Positions 8,162 through 17,186 of a DNA stretch of 64,000 bases are shown in pieces. The DNA is taken from positions 80,993 through 144,992 of the forward strand of contig NZ_SORI01000006.1 of the NCBI RefSeq assembly GCF_004366815.1. Direction: 5' to 3'. The position numbers were made by a program, and so were the translations under genes. Source of the DNA: Aminivibrio pyruvatiphilus (GTDB lineage Bacteria > Synergistota > Synergistia > Synergistales > Aminobacteriaceae). The notes below the pieces were generated by a model, which saw nothing but the letters and a program-made list of their open reading frames with translations, ran no database searches and was not told the origin of the DNA. Position 1 is the first letter of the stretch. Each line of letters starts with the position of its first letter.

Positions 8162-9784
8162 ATGGAAAAGTGGAATAACGATCTGCTCAAGGAAATTGAG
8201 GCAATTGCCTCCGCGGCGGAACTGCATGCGGACGGGGACTCTTCCGAGGACGGAAAAAGGGTGCCCGAGGAAGGCTTGGTATTAAATGAGGTTCGCCACT
8301 ACTCCACGTCGAGCGGTGTGGCGATCTGCCGGATGATGTACGATCCGGAGGGGGGTCCCGAAGACTTCATCCTGGAAAAGGTCAACCCCGCCTTCTGTTC
8401 CCTCTTCGGTGTCACCCGGCAGAACGCCGAGGGGAGGACGGGCAGGGACTTTTTCGTCGACGGGAAGGCCCTCCGCGGTCTTGGCACTCTGGACCGGGTC
8501 CTCAGGGAGGGAGAGACCGCGTCGTACCTTTTCTACCTCGAAAAATTCGGCAGAGTGTTTGACATCCTCGTGTTTTCTCCCGGGGGCGACACGATCTGCA
8601 TGGTGTGTTCCGATGCCTCCAAGCAGGCATCCGGAGAGCGGGAGCGCCGGGAGAACCAGCGTTTTACCGAGAGCGTCTTCGAAAGCGTTGATGTATGGAT
8701 TACCCTGCTGGACGGAGGGGGAGGGATCGTCTTCTGGAACGCCACGGCGGAGAGATTGTCCGGGATTTCTGCCGACGAAGCCCTCTCGGGGAGGCTTTCT
8801 TTCTGGGACAGACTGCTCCCCGACAGCCGGTACCGAAAATTCATCCTCGAAAAAGTGGAAGCCTGCCGGAAGGGCAGCGTTCCCGAGGTCCGGATTGAAA
8901 CCGGAATTCGGACGGCGGACGGAACGGACCTGTACCTGGAGTGGACAGTCCGCCTCTGGCACTTTAAGGACACGGGCACGGAAGGCCTTCTGCTCCTGGG
9001 GCGGGACGTCACGGAGATCCGCCGGCTGGAGGGAGAGCTTCGGGAAAGCGAGCGCCGGTATGCCGCCGCCTTCCGCGAAACCTGGGTCCCCATGTTCATC
9101 GTCGATCCGGAGACATGGACCGTCACCGACTGCAACGACGCCGCCCTCGCCTTCTACGGCTATTCCAGGGAAGAGATGGTCGGCAAGAAAAACACCCTGT
9201 TCAACATGCAGCCCCCCGAGGAGCTGAGCATCAACCTGGAAAAGGCGAAGACGGGACAGGAAGGCCGGTTCGTCTTTCCTCACCGCCTGAAAAACGGTGA
9301 AATCCGTACGGTGGAGGTATTTGCGTCCCCCATCCCATTCCGCGGAACCCACTGCATCTTCTCCATCGTTCACGACATAACCGAAAAGCAGCGCCTCGAA
9401 GAACAGCTCCGTTTGCTCTCTTTCGACAGTTCCCTGGTGGCGAAAACCCTCGCGGGCATTCTGGAAAGCTCGCCCAATTACCTGTACGTTTTCGACCGGG
9501 AAGGAAAACTGCGTTTCGCCGGAGAGCGGGGGGCCGCCCTCTTCCATCGGACGCCGGAGGAGATGACCGGCCTTTCCTGGAGGCAGCTCGGCGTTCCCGA
9601 AGACCGGGCAGGCCTGTTCACTGAACACCTGGAACAGGTTTTCTCCACAGGAAAAGGGACTACCGGAAAAATCTCCCTTCCCGCCGCCAACGGCGACATA
9701 TCGATGGAGTTCGCCCTGAACGCGACCTGCAGGGACGACGGAAGCGTCGACAAGGTATTCTGCCTGATGAGGAACGTTCAGTAA
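8162..9784 (+). CDS. multi-PAS sensor protein without an output domain
   Basis: ATG 8162 has an AAGGAGGT site 8 bases upstream; an earlier ATG at 8138 has none. Four PAS-type domains can be followed at about residues 40-150, 160-285, 290-410 and 420-540. Signs are EKVNPAFCSLFGVT, VFWNATAERLSGISADEALS, the PAC-like LLGRDVTEIRRLEGELRESERRY, DCNDAALAFYGYSREEMVGKK and IVHDITEKQRLEEQLR. The chain stops right after the fourth domain (CLMRNVQ), with no kinase, GGDEF, EAL, HTH or other output module. It is probably cytoplasmic, with no membrane segment seen. It lies 31 bases after a FapA protein, suggesting the two form a functional pair. Confidence 0.8.
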   Translation: MEKWNNDLLKEIEAIASAAELHADGDSSEDGKRVPEEGLVLNEVRHYSTSSGVAICRMMYDPEGGPEDFILEKVNPAFCSLFGVTRQNAEGRTGRDFFVDGKALRGLGTLDRVLREGETASYLFYLEKFGRVFDILVFSPGGDTICMVCSDASKQASGERERRENQRFTESVFESVDVWITLLDGGGGIVFWNATAERLSGISADEALSGRLSFWDRLLPDSRYRKFILEKVEACRKGSVPEVRIETGIRTADGTDLYLEWTVRLWHFKDTGTEGLLLLGRDVTEIRRLEGELRESERRYAAAFRETWVPMFIVDPETWTVTDCNDAALAFYGYSREEMVGKKNTLFNMQPPEELSINLEKAKTGQEGRFVFPHRLKNGEIRTVEVFASPIPFRGTHCIFSIVHDITEKQRLEEQLRLLSFDSSLVAKTLAGILESSPNYLYVFDREGKLRFAGERGAALFHRTPEEMTGLSWRQLGVPEDRAGLFTEHLEQVFSTGKGTTGKISLPAANGDISMEFALNATCRDDGSVDKVFCLMRNVQ

Positions 9785-9804
9785 AAGGTGAAAGGCGGTG
9801 GGCC

Positions 9805-11322
9805 ATGGACGAACTGCGCATGGCGAACCTTGAGAAGCTGGTGAGAGAAGTCGACCATTTTCTCTCCGCCGTGAAGGATTCCGGAGTGCTGCCGGTGGAG
9901 GACAGGGATGGGTCTTGGAAACTCCGGATCTCGGAAGATCATATGTCGGCATGGCTGGAAACCTACCCTTCCGTCGGGCGGGGAGCTCCCCTGGACGCCG
10001 TGAAGATCATCGACGCCATCGAGGAAACGGGAATTCTGCACCTGGACCGGGAAAAGGTACGCCAGATCGTGGAACGATGCAACGAGGGAATCGAAACGAC
10101 GGGAGAGAATGCCCTCGTGGCGTCCGGCACCCCTCCCCGGAACCCCGTGGAGGGAACCGTTGAATTTCTCGTACCCTTTGAAAAGACCAGGCTGATCGAC
10201 GAAAACGACGAACGGTCCGTAGACTGGAAAAAACTCTGGACCATACCCACAGTCCATGCAGGTACGGCAATAGCCCGAATCCACCCTCCCCGGGAAGGCG
10301 CAGCGGGTCTTGACATCTACGGCACTTCAGTTCCGCCGCCCCGCCCGGCACCCTTCCGGGTGAGGTACGGCGAAGGGGTCATCGTCTCCGAGGAGAACGG
10401 CGTGACGGAAGTCCTCACCGCCCGGGACCTGGGTCAGCCCGTGTACCGCAGCGGCGAGCTCGATGTTCTTCCCGTACTTGTGGTGGAGGGCGATGTCAAC
10501 ATGCTGTCGGGGGACATCGATTTCATTGGCACCGTCATCGTAAGAGGTTCCGTGACCGCAGGCTTTTCGGTGAAAGCGGGCAGGGACGCGGCCGTTTCGG
10601 GTTCCGTCTTCAATGCCTTCGTCGAGGCGGCCGGAAACTGCATCGTCGAGGGCGGGATTGTGGGCGAACACTGCGAAATCAGGGCGGGAGAGGATATAAG
10701 GGCCGGGTTCGTGGAATACGGCCTTCTGATCGCAGGCGAAAACATCGAAATTTTAGGGTACACACTCTTCGCCGCACTGGAGGCGAGACAGTCCGTCCTG
10801 GTGCAGGGGAAGAACAGGAGGGGAATCATCGGCGGCGTCACCACGGCGGGAACCATGATCAAGGCGCTTTCCGCCGGTTCCGCCATGGAGCCGAAAACCC
10901 TTCTGGAAGCCGGGAGAGATGCCATCAGGAGCAGGACAATCGGGGAACTGGAGTCGAAACTGAACGAACTTGAAAAAATGATGAAGAAGATAGAAATGGC
11001 AATGCTCTCCCTCAGACCTGCAACCGGCGCATTTGATCCCCAAAAACTATCAGAAGAAATAAGGGGGAAGCTCCTCCTTTTGGCGGAGTGCCACAAGAAG
11101 GTGGAATCAAAAAAGGCGGAGCTCGCGATGAGAATCCAAGACGAGAGACGGTCGATGCTGGCTGAAAGAAAAGGGTCGCCGGTGATCAAAATACGGGACA
11201 GGATTCACGCGAACGTGACGGTAAAGATATGGGAGTCCCAGGTGACCGTATCTTTGACTGAATCCTCCGGGACCTATTCTTTCGACCGGAAGACCGGTAC
11301 CGTACAAAAAGGCGGGTTCTGA
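9805..11322 (+). CDS. FapA/DUF342 family protein, copy 2
   Basis: 505 residues, clearly paralogous to the product of 6607-8130 along its whole length: MANLEKLVREVDHFL against MANIDKLTREIEKLL, VDWKKLWTIPTVHAGTAIAR against IDWKNLWITPSVHEGDVIAR, and QGKNRRGIIGG against QGRNRRGIVSG. It has the same beta-helix core and C-terminal coiled coil. ATG 9805 follows AAAGGCGGTGG. The stop of the PAS gene lies 20 bases upstream, so all four genes of the duplicated module are probably one operon. Function is inferred only from the FapA family. Confidence 0.8.
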   Translation: MDELRMANLEKLVREVDHFLSAVKDSGVLPVEDRDGSWKLRISEDHMSAWLETYPSVGRGAPLDAVKIIDAIEETGILHLDREKVRQIVERCNEGIETTGENALVASGTPPRNPVEGTVEFLVPFEKTRLIDENDERSVDWKKLWTIPTVHAGTAIARIHPPREGAAGLDIYGTSVPPPRPAPFRVRYGEGVIVSEENGVTEVLTARDLGQPVYRSGELDVLPVLVVEGDVNMLSGDIDFIGTVIVRGSVTAGFSVKAGRDAAVSGSVFNAFVEAAGNCIVEGGIVGEHCEIRAGEDIRAGFVEYGLLIAGENIEILGYTLFAALEARQSVLVQGKNRRGIIGGVTTAGTMIKALSAGSAMEPKTLLEAGRDAIRSRTIGELESKLNELEKMMKKIEMAMLSLRPATGAFDPQKLSEEIRGKLLLLAECHKKVESKKAELAMRIQDERRSMLAERKGSPVIKIRDRIHANVTVKIWESQVTVSLTESSGTYSFDRKTGTVQKGGF

Positions 11323-11355
11323 GGGGAAGGGATTCGCCTGAAAGGGGCTGATATC

Positions 11356-12216
11356 TTGAGCAACGGGGAAGACAGCCTTCGGGAAACGATGGAGGATCTG
11401 AGCGAGATCATCCGGAAGGCGGAAGAGGAGGAAACGCCGGACAAGTATTTTTCGGAAGAAAATGAACAGTCGCTGTGCAAGGCGCTTTTATGGAACATGG
11501 AGCAGGCGGTTGCCGTACACCGTCTTCTTTACGACGACACAGGAAAAGCCGCCGATTACCTCTGCGAGAAGGTCAATCCAGCCTTTGAAGCAGTTTCAGG
11601 CATTCCACAGGAAGAGTATGTGGGAAAAAAAGGGAGCGACCTGTTCGGGGAGACAATTCCCTATTTCGACATTTTCGTCCGCGTCGCCGAGACTGGGAGA
11701 AAGATACAGTTCAAAGCATATTACCCGGAGGTCGGCAGATTTTTCGACATGTGGGCTTTCTCGCCCGAGTGGGGGAGGTTCGCCCTGCTCTTTACGGACG
11801 CGACCCGCTCGGTCCTGGCGGAGAGAGAACATCAGCTCGACCATAGCTTCCTGGGCGGAATAATGGATAACGTCAACTTCTGGCTGATGGTCTTCGACGA
11901 CCGCCGGAACATGCTCTTCTGGAACAGGACGGCCGAGAGGCTGAGCGGGTATTGCTCCGAGGAGGCCCTGTCTCCGGCCTGCCCCATCCTTGAAAAGCTC
12001 TTTCCCGAACAGGACGGCCGCGAATCCGTGCTGGAAGAGATGAAGAAGATGGCCTATTCCACTGAAGACTCTCCGGGGGAACTGAAGACAGACGTGGCCG
12101 TCCGGGGCGGAACCCGCACGATCGCGTGGACATGCAGCCTCTGGAAGAGCGAGGAGGAGGGCCAAAGCGGCATTATCGCCGCAGGACGTCCCGTGGCCGG
12201 CAACCGGAGTGCATAA
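11356..12216 (+). CDS. two-PAS protein, short paralogue
   Basis: A TTG start at 11356 has AAAGGGG 8 bases upstream. The 286-residue product aligns with the first half of the four-PAS protein at 8162-9784: EKVNPAFEAVSGIPQEEYVGK, VGRFFDMWAFSP and LFWNRTAERLSGYCSEEALS match the equivalent segments. It ends shortly after the second PAS domain (IIAAGRPVAGNRSA), where the longer copy continues with two more, so it is a natural or secondary truncation. No output domain is present. It is the last gene of the duplicated FapA/PAS operon. Confidence 0.72.
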   Translation: MSNGEDSLRETMEDLSEIIRKAEEEETPDKYFSEENEQSLCKALLWNMEQAVAVHRLLYDDTGKAADYLCEKVNPAFEAVSGIPQEEYVGKKGSDLFGETIPYFDIFVRVAETGRKIQFKAYYPEVGRFFDMWAFSPEWGRFALLFTDATRSVLAEREHQLDHSFLGGIMDNVNFWLMVFDDRRNMLFWNRTAERLSGYCSEEALSPACPILEKLFPEQDGRESVLEEMKKMAYSTEDSPGELKTDVAVRGGTRTIAWTCSLWKSEEEGQSGIIAAGRPVAGNRSA

Positions 12217-12340
12217 CGGGAAACACCGTTCAGTGCACAGGAAGACGTCCGGGATGCTTCTCTGTACCCATACGGCGTCTCAGTTTATTGTCCATGGTGT
12301 GTCAGGCTTCAAAAACTCGTTTGTAGGGAGGATAAATATA

Positions 12341-12883
12341 ATGAACTGCCTCGCTTTGCTCGGAAGCCCAAGAAAAGACGGCAACACCGCCAGGCTCCTC
12401 GCCTCCTTTCTGGAGGGGGCGGCTTCGGAAGGACACACGGTGCGCACCGTCCGCCTCCAGGAGAAGAAAATCCTGCCCTGTACCGGCTGCGACGGCTGCA
12501 AGAAAGACGGGAAGGGAACGGGCAGATGCGTCCTCACTGACGACATGGCCGGCCTGTACCCGGCGGTGCTCGAGGCGGACGTCATCGTCCATGCCTTCCC
12601 CGTCTACTGGTGGTCTATGCCCGCCCAGACAAAACTCTTCCAGGACAGGCTCTACGCTCTCGACTACGCCCTCTTCAGCGGAAAGAAAATGTACTTCCTG
12701 ACCACCTACGGAGGAGAAGACCCCAACTCAGGCCCCGATATCGTGGAGCGGACCTTCCGGGACGTCTGCGACTTTCTCGGCATGGAGTTCCGCGGCAGCC
12801 TCGGCGTATGCTCAGGATCCCTCCCCGTCCAGGAAAACACGTCCATCCTCGAAAAGGCGTTCCGGATGGGCGCCGGTATCTGA
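12341..12883 (+). CDS. NAD(P)H-dependent FMN reductase / flavodoxin-fold protein
   Basis: ATG 12341 has an AGGGAGGA site 8 bases before it, giving 180 residues. The flavodoxin-like fold is shown by LLGSPRKDGNTARLLASFLEGA (FMN phosphate loop), the family's LPCTGCDGCKK segment with Cys residues, and DVIVHAFPVYWWSMPAQTKLFQDRL. Members transfer electrons from NAD(P)H to FMN or to quinones and other acceptors. The gene is monocistronic by spacing and ends 13 bases from the convergent dehydratase gene, without an evident terminator between them. Confidence 0.85.
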   Translation: MNCLALLGSPRKDGNTARLLASFLEGAASEGHTVRTVRLQEKKILPCTGCDGCKKDGKGTGRCVLTDDMAGLYPAVLEADVIVHAFPVYWWSMPAQTKLFQDRLYALDYALFSGKKMYFLTTYGGEDPNSGPDIVERTFRDVCDFLGMEFRGSLGVCSGSLPVQENTSILEKAFRMGAGI

Positions 12884-12896
12884 GGCAGGCCCTCCT

Positions 12897-14585
12897 CTAC
12901 TCCGCCCTCACCACCGCCCCCTTCGCCGCCGAGGACGCCAGCCGGGAGTACAGGGCCAGGTGTCCCCGGGTGACCTTGGGGGCGGGTTTTTTCCACGATG
13001 CAAACCTTTCCCAGATCTCCCCGTCTGAAACGTGGAGGTGCAGGGTGCCTTCGATCACATCGACGGTGATTTTGTCTCCGTCCCGGACGATGGCCAGCGG
13101 GCCGCCCTCCGCCGCCTCGGGAGAGATGTGCCCCACGAAGCACCCGTTGTTCGTCCCCGAAAACCGGCCGTCGGTCACCAGGGCGGTGCTTTTGTTCAGA
13201 CCCATGCCGTAAAGGTACTTCATGGCCCGGTACATCTCCCGCATGCCCGGGCCGCCCTTCGGCCCCTCGTAGCGGATCACCACCACGTTTCCAGCCTGGA
13301 TTTTTCCGGCCAGGATGGCGGCGTTCGCGTCGTCCTCACTGTCGAACACCCGGGCCTCGCCGGTGAACACGTGAAGGGAAGGATCGATGGCCCCCGGCTT
13401 GGTCACCGCCGTGTCGGGGGCGAGATTCCCCCTGAGGACGGCGATGCCGCCCCGGGGCGAGAAAGGGGCTTCAAGGGTCTTCATCACATCGTCGTTCTCC
13501 GGGAAGGGGAAGACACAGGCCGAAACGTTCTCCTCCACCGTCCTGCCCGTACAGGTGAGGGCGTCTTTCTGCAGCAGGGGCATCATTCTCTTCAGCATCC
13601 TGGGGATGCCCCCGGCCATCCAGAAATCTTCCGTATTCCACTTCGACGCCGGGTTGACCCGCACGATCTGGGGCGTCTCGGGACCAAGGCGGGAGAAGAG
13701 GTCCATGACGTCCACACCGGCCTCCGCCTCGGCGGCGATGGCCGCCAGGTGCATCACCGCGTTGGTAGAGCCGCTCATGGCGAGGGTCGCCCGGACGGCG
13801 TTTTCGATGGAAAGTCCGTTGAGAATCTTCCGGGCGGTGAGTCCCTCCCGGGCCATGCGGCAGATGACCTCGCCCGTCTCGCAGGCGAGACGAAGCCGCT
13901 CCGAGTGGACCGCCGGAATCAGGGCCGCGCCCGGCAGGGTCATGCCGAGGACTTCCGCGAGGCAGCACATGGTGTTCGCCGTGCCGAAGAAGGAGCAGGA
14001 CCCGCAGGTAGGGGCGCACAGATTCTCCAGGGACCGGAACCTCTCCTCGGATATCTTCCCTGAAGCCAGCATCCCGAGGGCTTCGTGAAGAGACGTCTCG
14101 TCGGTCTTCCGGCCGTCGAACTCCACCCCGCCGAGCATGGGCCCGCCGGTGATCATGATGGCCGGGATGTCGAGCCTGGCCGCCGCCATGAGCATGCCGG
14201 GAACGATCTTGTCGCAGGAAGCGAGGAGGACCAGTGCGTCCAGGTGGTGAGCCTCCGCCACAAGCTCGATGGAATCGGCGATGACCTCCCTCTGGGGCAG
14301 AATGAAGTGCATTCCCCGGTGCCCTTCGCAGACGCCGTCGCAGGAAGCGATGACGCCGAATTCCGCCGCCACTCCCCCCGCCCTGTGGATGCCCTTCTTC
14401 ACCTGCTCGCTGACCATGTTCAGGTTGAAATGGCCCGGAACGAGGGTATTCCAGGAATTGGCGATGCCGATCACCGGCCTGTCGCCGAAATCGCCGTCGC
14501 AATACCCCATGGATTTCCACAGCGCCCGCGCCCCGGCGTTCTGGGGACCGGCGAAAACCTCGGAACTTCTCCACCCCTTCGACAT
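12897..14585 (-). CDS. IlvD/Edd family dehydratase (dihydroxy-acid or sugar-acid dehydratase)
   Basis: ATG 14585 follows GAGGAGGATAAGC, giving 563 residues, the family's usual length. The iron-sulfur cluster ligands lie in ASCDGVCEGHRGM, LLASCDKIVPGM and CAPTCGSCSFFGT. Other conserved stretches are GIANSWNTLVPGH, REVIADSIE, ALVTDGRFSGTNNGCFVGHISPEA. The family includes IlvD (branched-chain amino acid synthesis) and sugar-acid dehydratases. No ilvBHC genes are nearby, so a catabolic sugar-acid or hydroxy-acid role is as likely as biosynthesis. The upstream region carries intergenic repeats rather than an obvious promoter. Confidence 0.85.
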   Translation of the reverse strand: MSKGWRSSEVFAGPQNAGARALWKSMGYCDGDFGDRPVIGIANSWNTLVPGHFNLNMVSEQVKKGIHRAGGVAAEFGVIASCDGVCEGHRGMHFILPQREVIADSIELVAEAHHLDALVLLASCDKIVPGMLMAAARLDIPAIMITGGPMLGGVEFDGRKTDETSLHEALGMLASGKISEERFRSLENLCAPTCGSCSFFGTANTMCCLAEVLGMTLPGAALIPAVHSERLRLACETGEVICRMAREGLTARKILNGLSIENAVRATLAMSGSTNAVMHLAAIAAEAEAGVDVMDLFSRLGPETPQIVRVNPASKWNTEDFWMAGGIPRMLKRMMPLLQKDALTCTGRTVEENVSACVFPFPENDDVMKTLEAPFSPRGGIAVLRGNLAPDTAVTKPGAIDPSLHVFTGEARVFDSEDDANAAILAGKIQAGNVVVIRYEGPKGGPGMREMYRAMKYLYGMGLNKSTALVTDGRFSGTNNGCFVGHISPEAAEGGPLAIVRDGDKITVDVIEGTLHLHVSDGEIWERFASWKKPAPKVTRGHLALYSRLASSAAKGAVVRAE

Positions 14586-14702
14586 GCTTATCCTCCTCAG
14601 TGAAAATTCGTCGTTTTCAAAATTCATGGTAGGTGAAGAACCTGCGGCAGTCAACGGGGGAATTCAGGCCCGCCGCCCTCCGCCTGGGTATCATGGATTG
14701 CT

Positions 14703-14908
14703 GTCATCCTGAGGCCGGTTACTGGGCCGATCGCGTCCCCGAAGGGGGAGGATCTCGGTTTTGATTCTGGAGAGAACCAAGCCCGAGATCCTTCGCTCCG
14801 CTCAGGATGACACCCCTGTTGTCCCGAACGAGCGAAGCGAGGAGGGACCTGCTTTTGGCTCCATTGCCTCAAAACAAGACCCTTCGCTCCGATCAGGATG
14901 ACAAGCGC
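14703..14908. repeat. intergenic palindromic repeat block 1
   Basis: Units of the type CGAGATCCTTCG...CAGGATGACA occur near 14783-14811 and 14880-14905. Reversed or degenerate relatives lie at 14703-14760 (TCATCCTGAGG) and 14818-14850. Related units form the blocks at 18.54-19.04 kb and 51.81-52.18 kb. They lie only between genes. Short spurious open frames here are artefacts of the repeat. Confidence 0.75.
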
Positions 14909-15097
14909 CCCCGGAATTCCCGCCGCGTCGGGGATGAAAAAGCAGGCCCTTCCCGGCTCATTCAATACGCCAGGAACATTTCGCAAATTTTCCTCAAAGG
15001 GGCTATAATTTCCGAGGGAAACTTCCTGTCCTTTTCCGGGTACGGCCTTTCTCCCCCGCTGCCGGGGGTATCCTGTCCGAAATTTAAGGAGGATGTC

Positions 15098-16291
15098 ATG
15101 AAGAAAGCCTATATTGTGGGAACCTGCGACACGAAGTATGAAGAGCTCGCCTTTGTCCGGGACATCATTGCCGGGAAGGGCGTGGGGACCGTCCTGGTGG
15201 ACGTGGGAACAAAGCCCCACGGAAACCCCGTGGACGTGACGGCAGCCGAAGTAGCCGCATGCCATCCTTCGAAGCCCGGCTTCCTCTCATCCGCCAGGGA
15301 GCGGGGAGAGGCCGTGGGCGCCATGGGCGAGGCCCTGGCGGCCTTCCTTCCCGCAAGGGATGACCTCGGCGGGGTCATCGGCCTCGGCGGCTCGGGCGGA
15401 ACGTCCATCATCACCTCCGGCATGAGAATGCTGCCCCTCGGAACGCCGAAGATTATGGTCTCCACCATGGCCTCGGGCAACGTGGCCCCCTACGTGGGCC
15501 CCAACGACATCGCCATGATGTATTCCGTCACCGACGTGTCGGGGATCAACAGGGTCTCCAGGGTGGTCCTGGCGAACGCCGCCAACGCCCTCGCAGGCAT
15601 GGTGAGCGGCCCCGTCCCCCACGGCAAGGACCGGCCCCTTCTCGGCATGACCATGTTCGGCGTCACCACCCCCTGCGTGGACATGGTCCGCCACGCCATG
15701 GAAAAAGACTTCGACTGCCTCGTCTTCCACGCCACCGGCACCGGCGGCCAGTCCTTCGAAAAACTCGTGGACTCGGGCATGATGAAGTGCGTCCTTGACA
15801 TCACCACCACGGAAATCTGCGACCACCTCATGGGCGGCGTCCTCTCCGCCGGGGAAGGGCGGCTCGATGCCTTCATCCGGACCGGAATCCCCTACGTGGG
15901 CTCCGTGGGGGCCCTGGACATGGTAAACTTCGGGGCCATGGACACCGTGCCCGAGAAATACAGGGACAGAAAGCTCTATGTCCACAACCCCCAGGTGACC
16001 CTCATGCGCACCACCCCGGAGGAGAACGCCCGCATGGGCGAATGGATCGGGGAAAAACTGAACAGGTTCCCCGGGCCCGTGCGCTTCCTGCTGCCCCTGA
16101 AGGGCGTCTCCATGATTGACGCACCGGGGCAGGCCTTCCACTGGCCTGAGGCGGACGAGGCTCTCTTCTCCGCCCTTGAGCGCACCTTCAGGCAGTCGAA
16201 CCATCACCGCCTGGTGAAGCTGCCCCTGAACGTGAACGATCCCGAGTTCGCCGCGGCCCTCGTGGAGAACTTCCGGGAACTTCATCCATAA
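15098..16291 (+). CDS. UPF0261 (Tm-1-like ATP-binding) family protein
   Basis: ATG 15098 is preceded by TAAGGAGG at 15085-15092, giving 397 residues. The family is recognised by the opening KAYIVGTCDTKYEELAFVRD, the glycine-rich GVIGLGGSGGTSIITSGMRMLP and VSTMASGNVAPYVG. The middle has MTMFGVTTPCVDMVR and FHATGTGGQSFEKLVDSG, and the end LPLKGVSMIDAPGQAFHWPEAD. Plant and fungal relatives fuse this domain to the PEP-hydrolase-like TIM barrel encoded by the very next gene, so the two probably act together. The reaction is not established; nucleotide binding is a family inference. Confidence 0.88.
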   Translation: MKKAYIVGTCDTKYEELAFVRDIIAGKGVGTVLVDVGTKPHGNPVDVTAAEVAACHPSKPGFLSSARERGEAVGAMGEALAAFLPARDDLGGVIGLGGSGGTSIITSGMRMLPLGTPKIMVSTMASGNVAPYVGPNDIAMMYSVTDVSGINRVSRVVLANAANALAGMVSGPVPHGKDRPLLGMTMFGVTTPCVDMVRHAMEKDFDCLVFHATGTGGQSFEKLVDSGMMKCVLDITTTEICDHLMGGVLSAGEGRLDAFIRTGIPYVGSVGALDMVNFGAMDTVPEKYRDRKLYVHNPQVTLMRTTPEENARMGEWIGEKLNRFPGPVRFLLPLKGVSMIDAPGQAFHWPEADEALFSALERTFRQSNHHRLVKLPLNVNDPEFAAALVENFRELHP

Positions 16292-16315
16292 ACCAAAGGG
16301 AAGGGAAGGGATTTC

Positions 16316-17146
16316 ATGAAACGGTTCACCCGTACCGAACTTCTGGCCCGCTTCCATGACATGGCGAAAAAGAAGGAGCCCATCATCGGCGGCGGAGCCG
16401 GCACAGGAATCTCCGCCAAGTGGGAAGAGGCCGGCGGCATAGACCTCATCGTCATCTACAACTCCGGCCGCTACCGCATGGCGGGACGGGGTTCCCTCGC
16501 GGGACTCCTCGCCTACGGCAACGCCAACGACATCGTCAAGGAGATGGCCTACGAAGTCCTCCCCGTGGTGAAGAAGACGCCGGTCCTGGCTGGCATCAAC
16601 GGCACCGACCCCTTCGTCATCTGGGACAGGTACTTCGACGAGCTGATCTCCCTCGGCTTCGCCGGCGTGCAGAACTTCCCCACCGTGGGGCTCATCGACG
16701 GGGTCTTCCGGGCCAACCTGGAAGAGACCGGCATGGGGTACGCCCTTGAAGTGGAGGCCATCCGGGCCGCCCACGAGCGGGACCTCCTCACCACCCCCTA
16801 CGTCTTCAGCGAAGAGGACGCCGTGGCCATGACGAAAGCCGGAGCGGACATCCTTGTGTGCCACATGGGGCTCACCACCAAGGGATCCATCGGCGCCAAG
16901 ACCGCCAAGACCCTCGACGAATGCGCCGTCCTCATCGAAAAATGGGCGAAGGCGGCCAAAAAGGTCCGCAAGGACGTGATCGTCCTCTGCCACGGAGGCC
17001 CCATCGCCATGCCGGAAGACGCCTCCTTCATCCTCAAAAAATGCAGGAACGTCCACGGGTTCTACGGCGCCAGCTCCATGGAGCGCCTGCCCACGGAGAC
17101 GGCCATCAAGGCCCAGACGGAAGAGTTCAAGAAGATCACTTTCTAG
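16316..17146 (+). CDS. phosphoenolpyruvate hydrolase-like TIM-barrel protein
   Basis: 276 residues starting at ATG 16316 (ribosome site AAGGGAAGGG), 24 bases after the UPF0261 gene. Conserved segments of the PEP-hydrolase/TIM-barrel family are [42 protein letters not shown] (positions about 23-64, shown only as landmarks), [39 protein letters not shown] and [14 protein letters not shown] cytoplasmic enzyme acting on a phosphorylated or enol substrate is likely, but unproven. Its pairing with the UPF0261 gene is a recurring arrangement, and in some organisms they are one polypeptide. Confidence 0.88.
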   Translation: MKRFTRTELLARFHDMAKKKEPIIGGGAGTGISAKWEEAGGIDLIVIYNSGRYRMAGRGSLAGLLAYGNANDIVKEMAYEVLPVVKKTPVLAGINGTDPFVIWDRYFDELISLGFAGVQNFPTVGLIDGVFRANLEETGMGYALEVEAIRAAHERDLLTTPYVFSEEDAVAMTKAGADILVCHMGLTTKGSIGAKTAKTLDECAVLIEKWAKAAKKVRKDVIVLCHGGPIAMPEDASFILKKCRNVHGFYGASSMERLPTETAIKAQTEEFKKITF

Positions 17147-17186
17147 GAAACGAACCGGCACCGCAGACAGAAAAGGAGGGAACGCC

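Noticed and set aside
14651-14830. peptide with CHPERSEGSR-like sequence
   Set aside because: A well-known artefact of translating the intergenic palindromic repeats.
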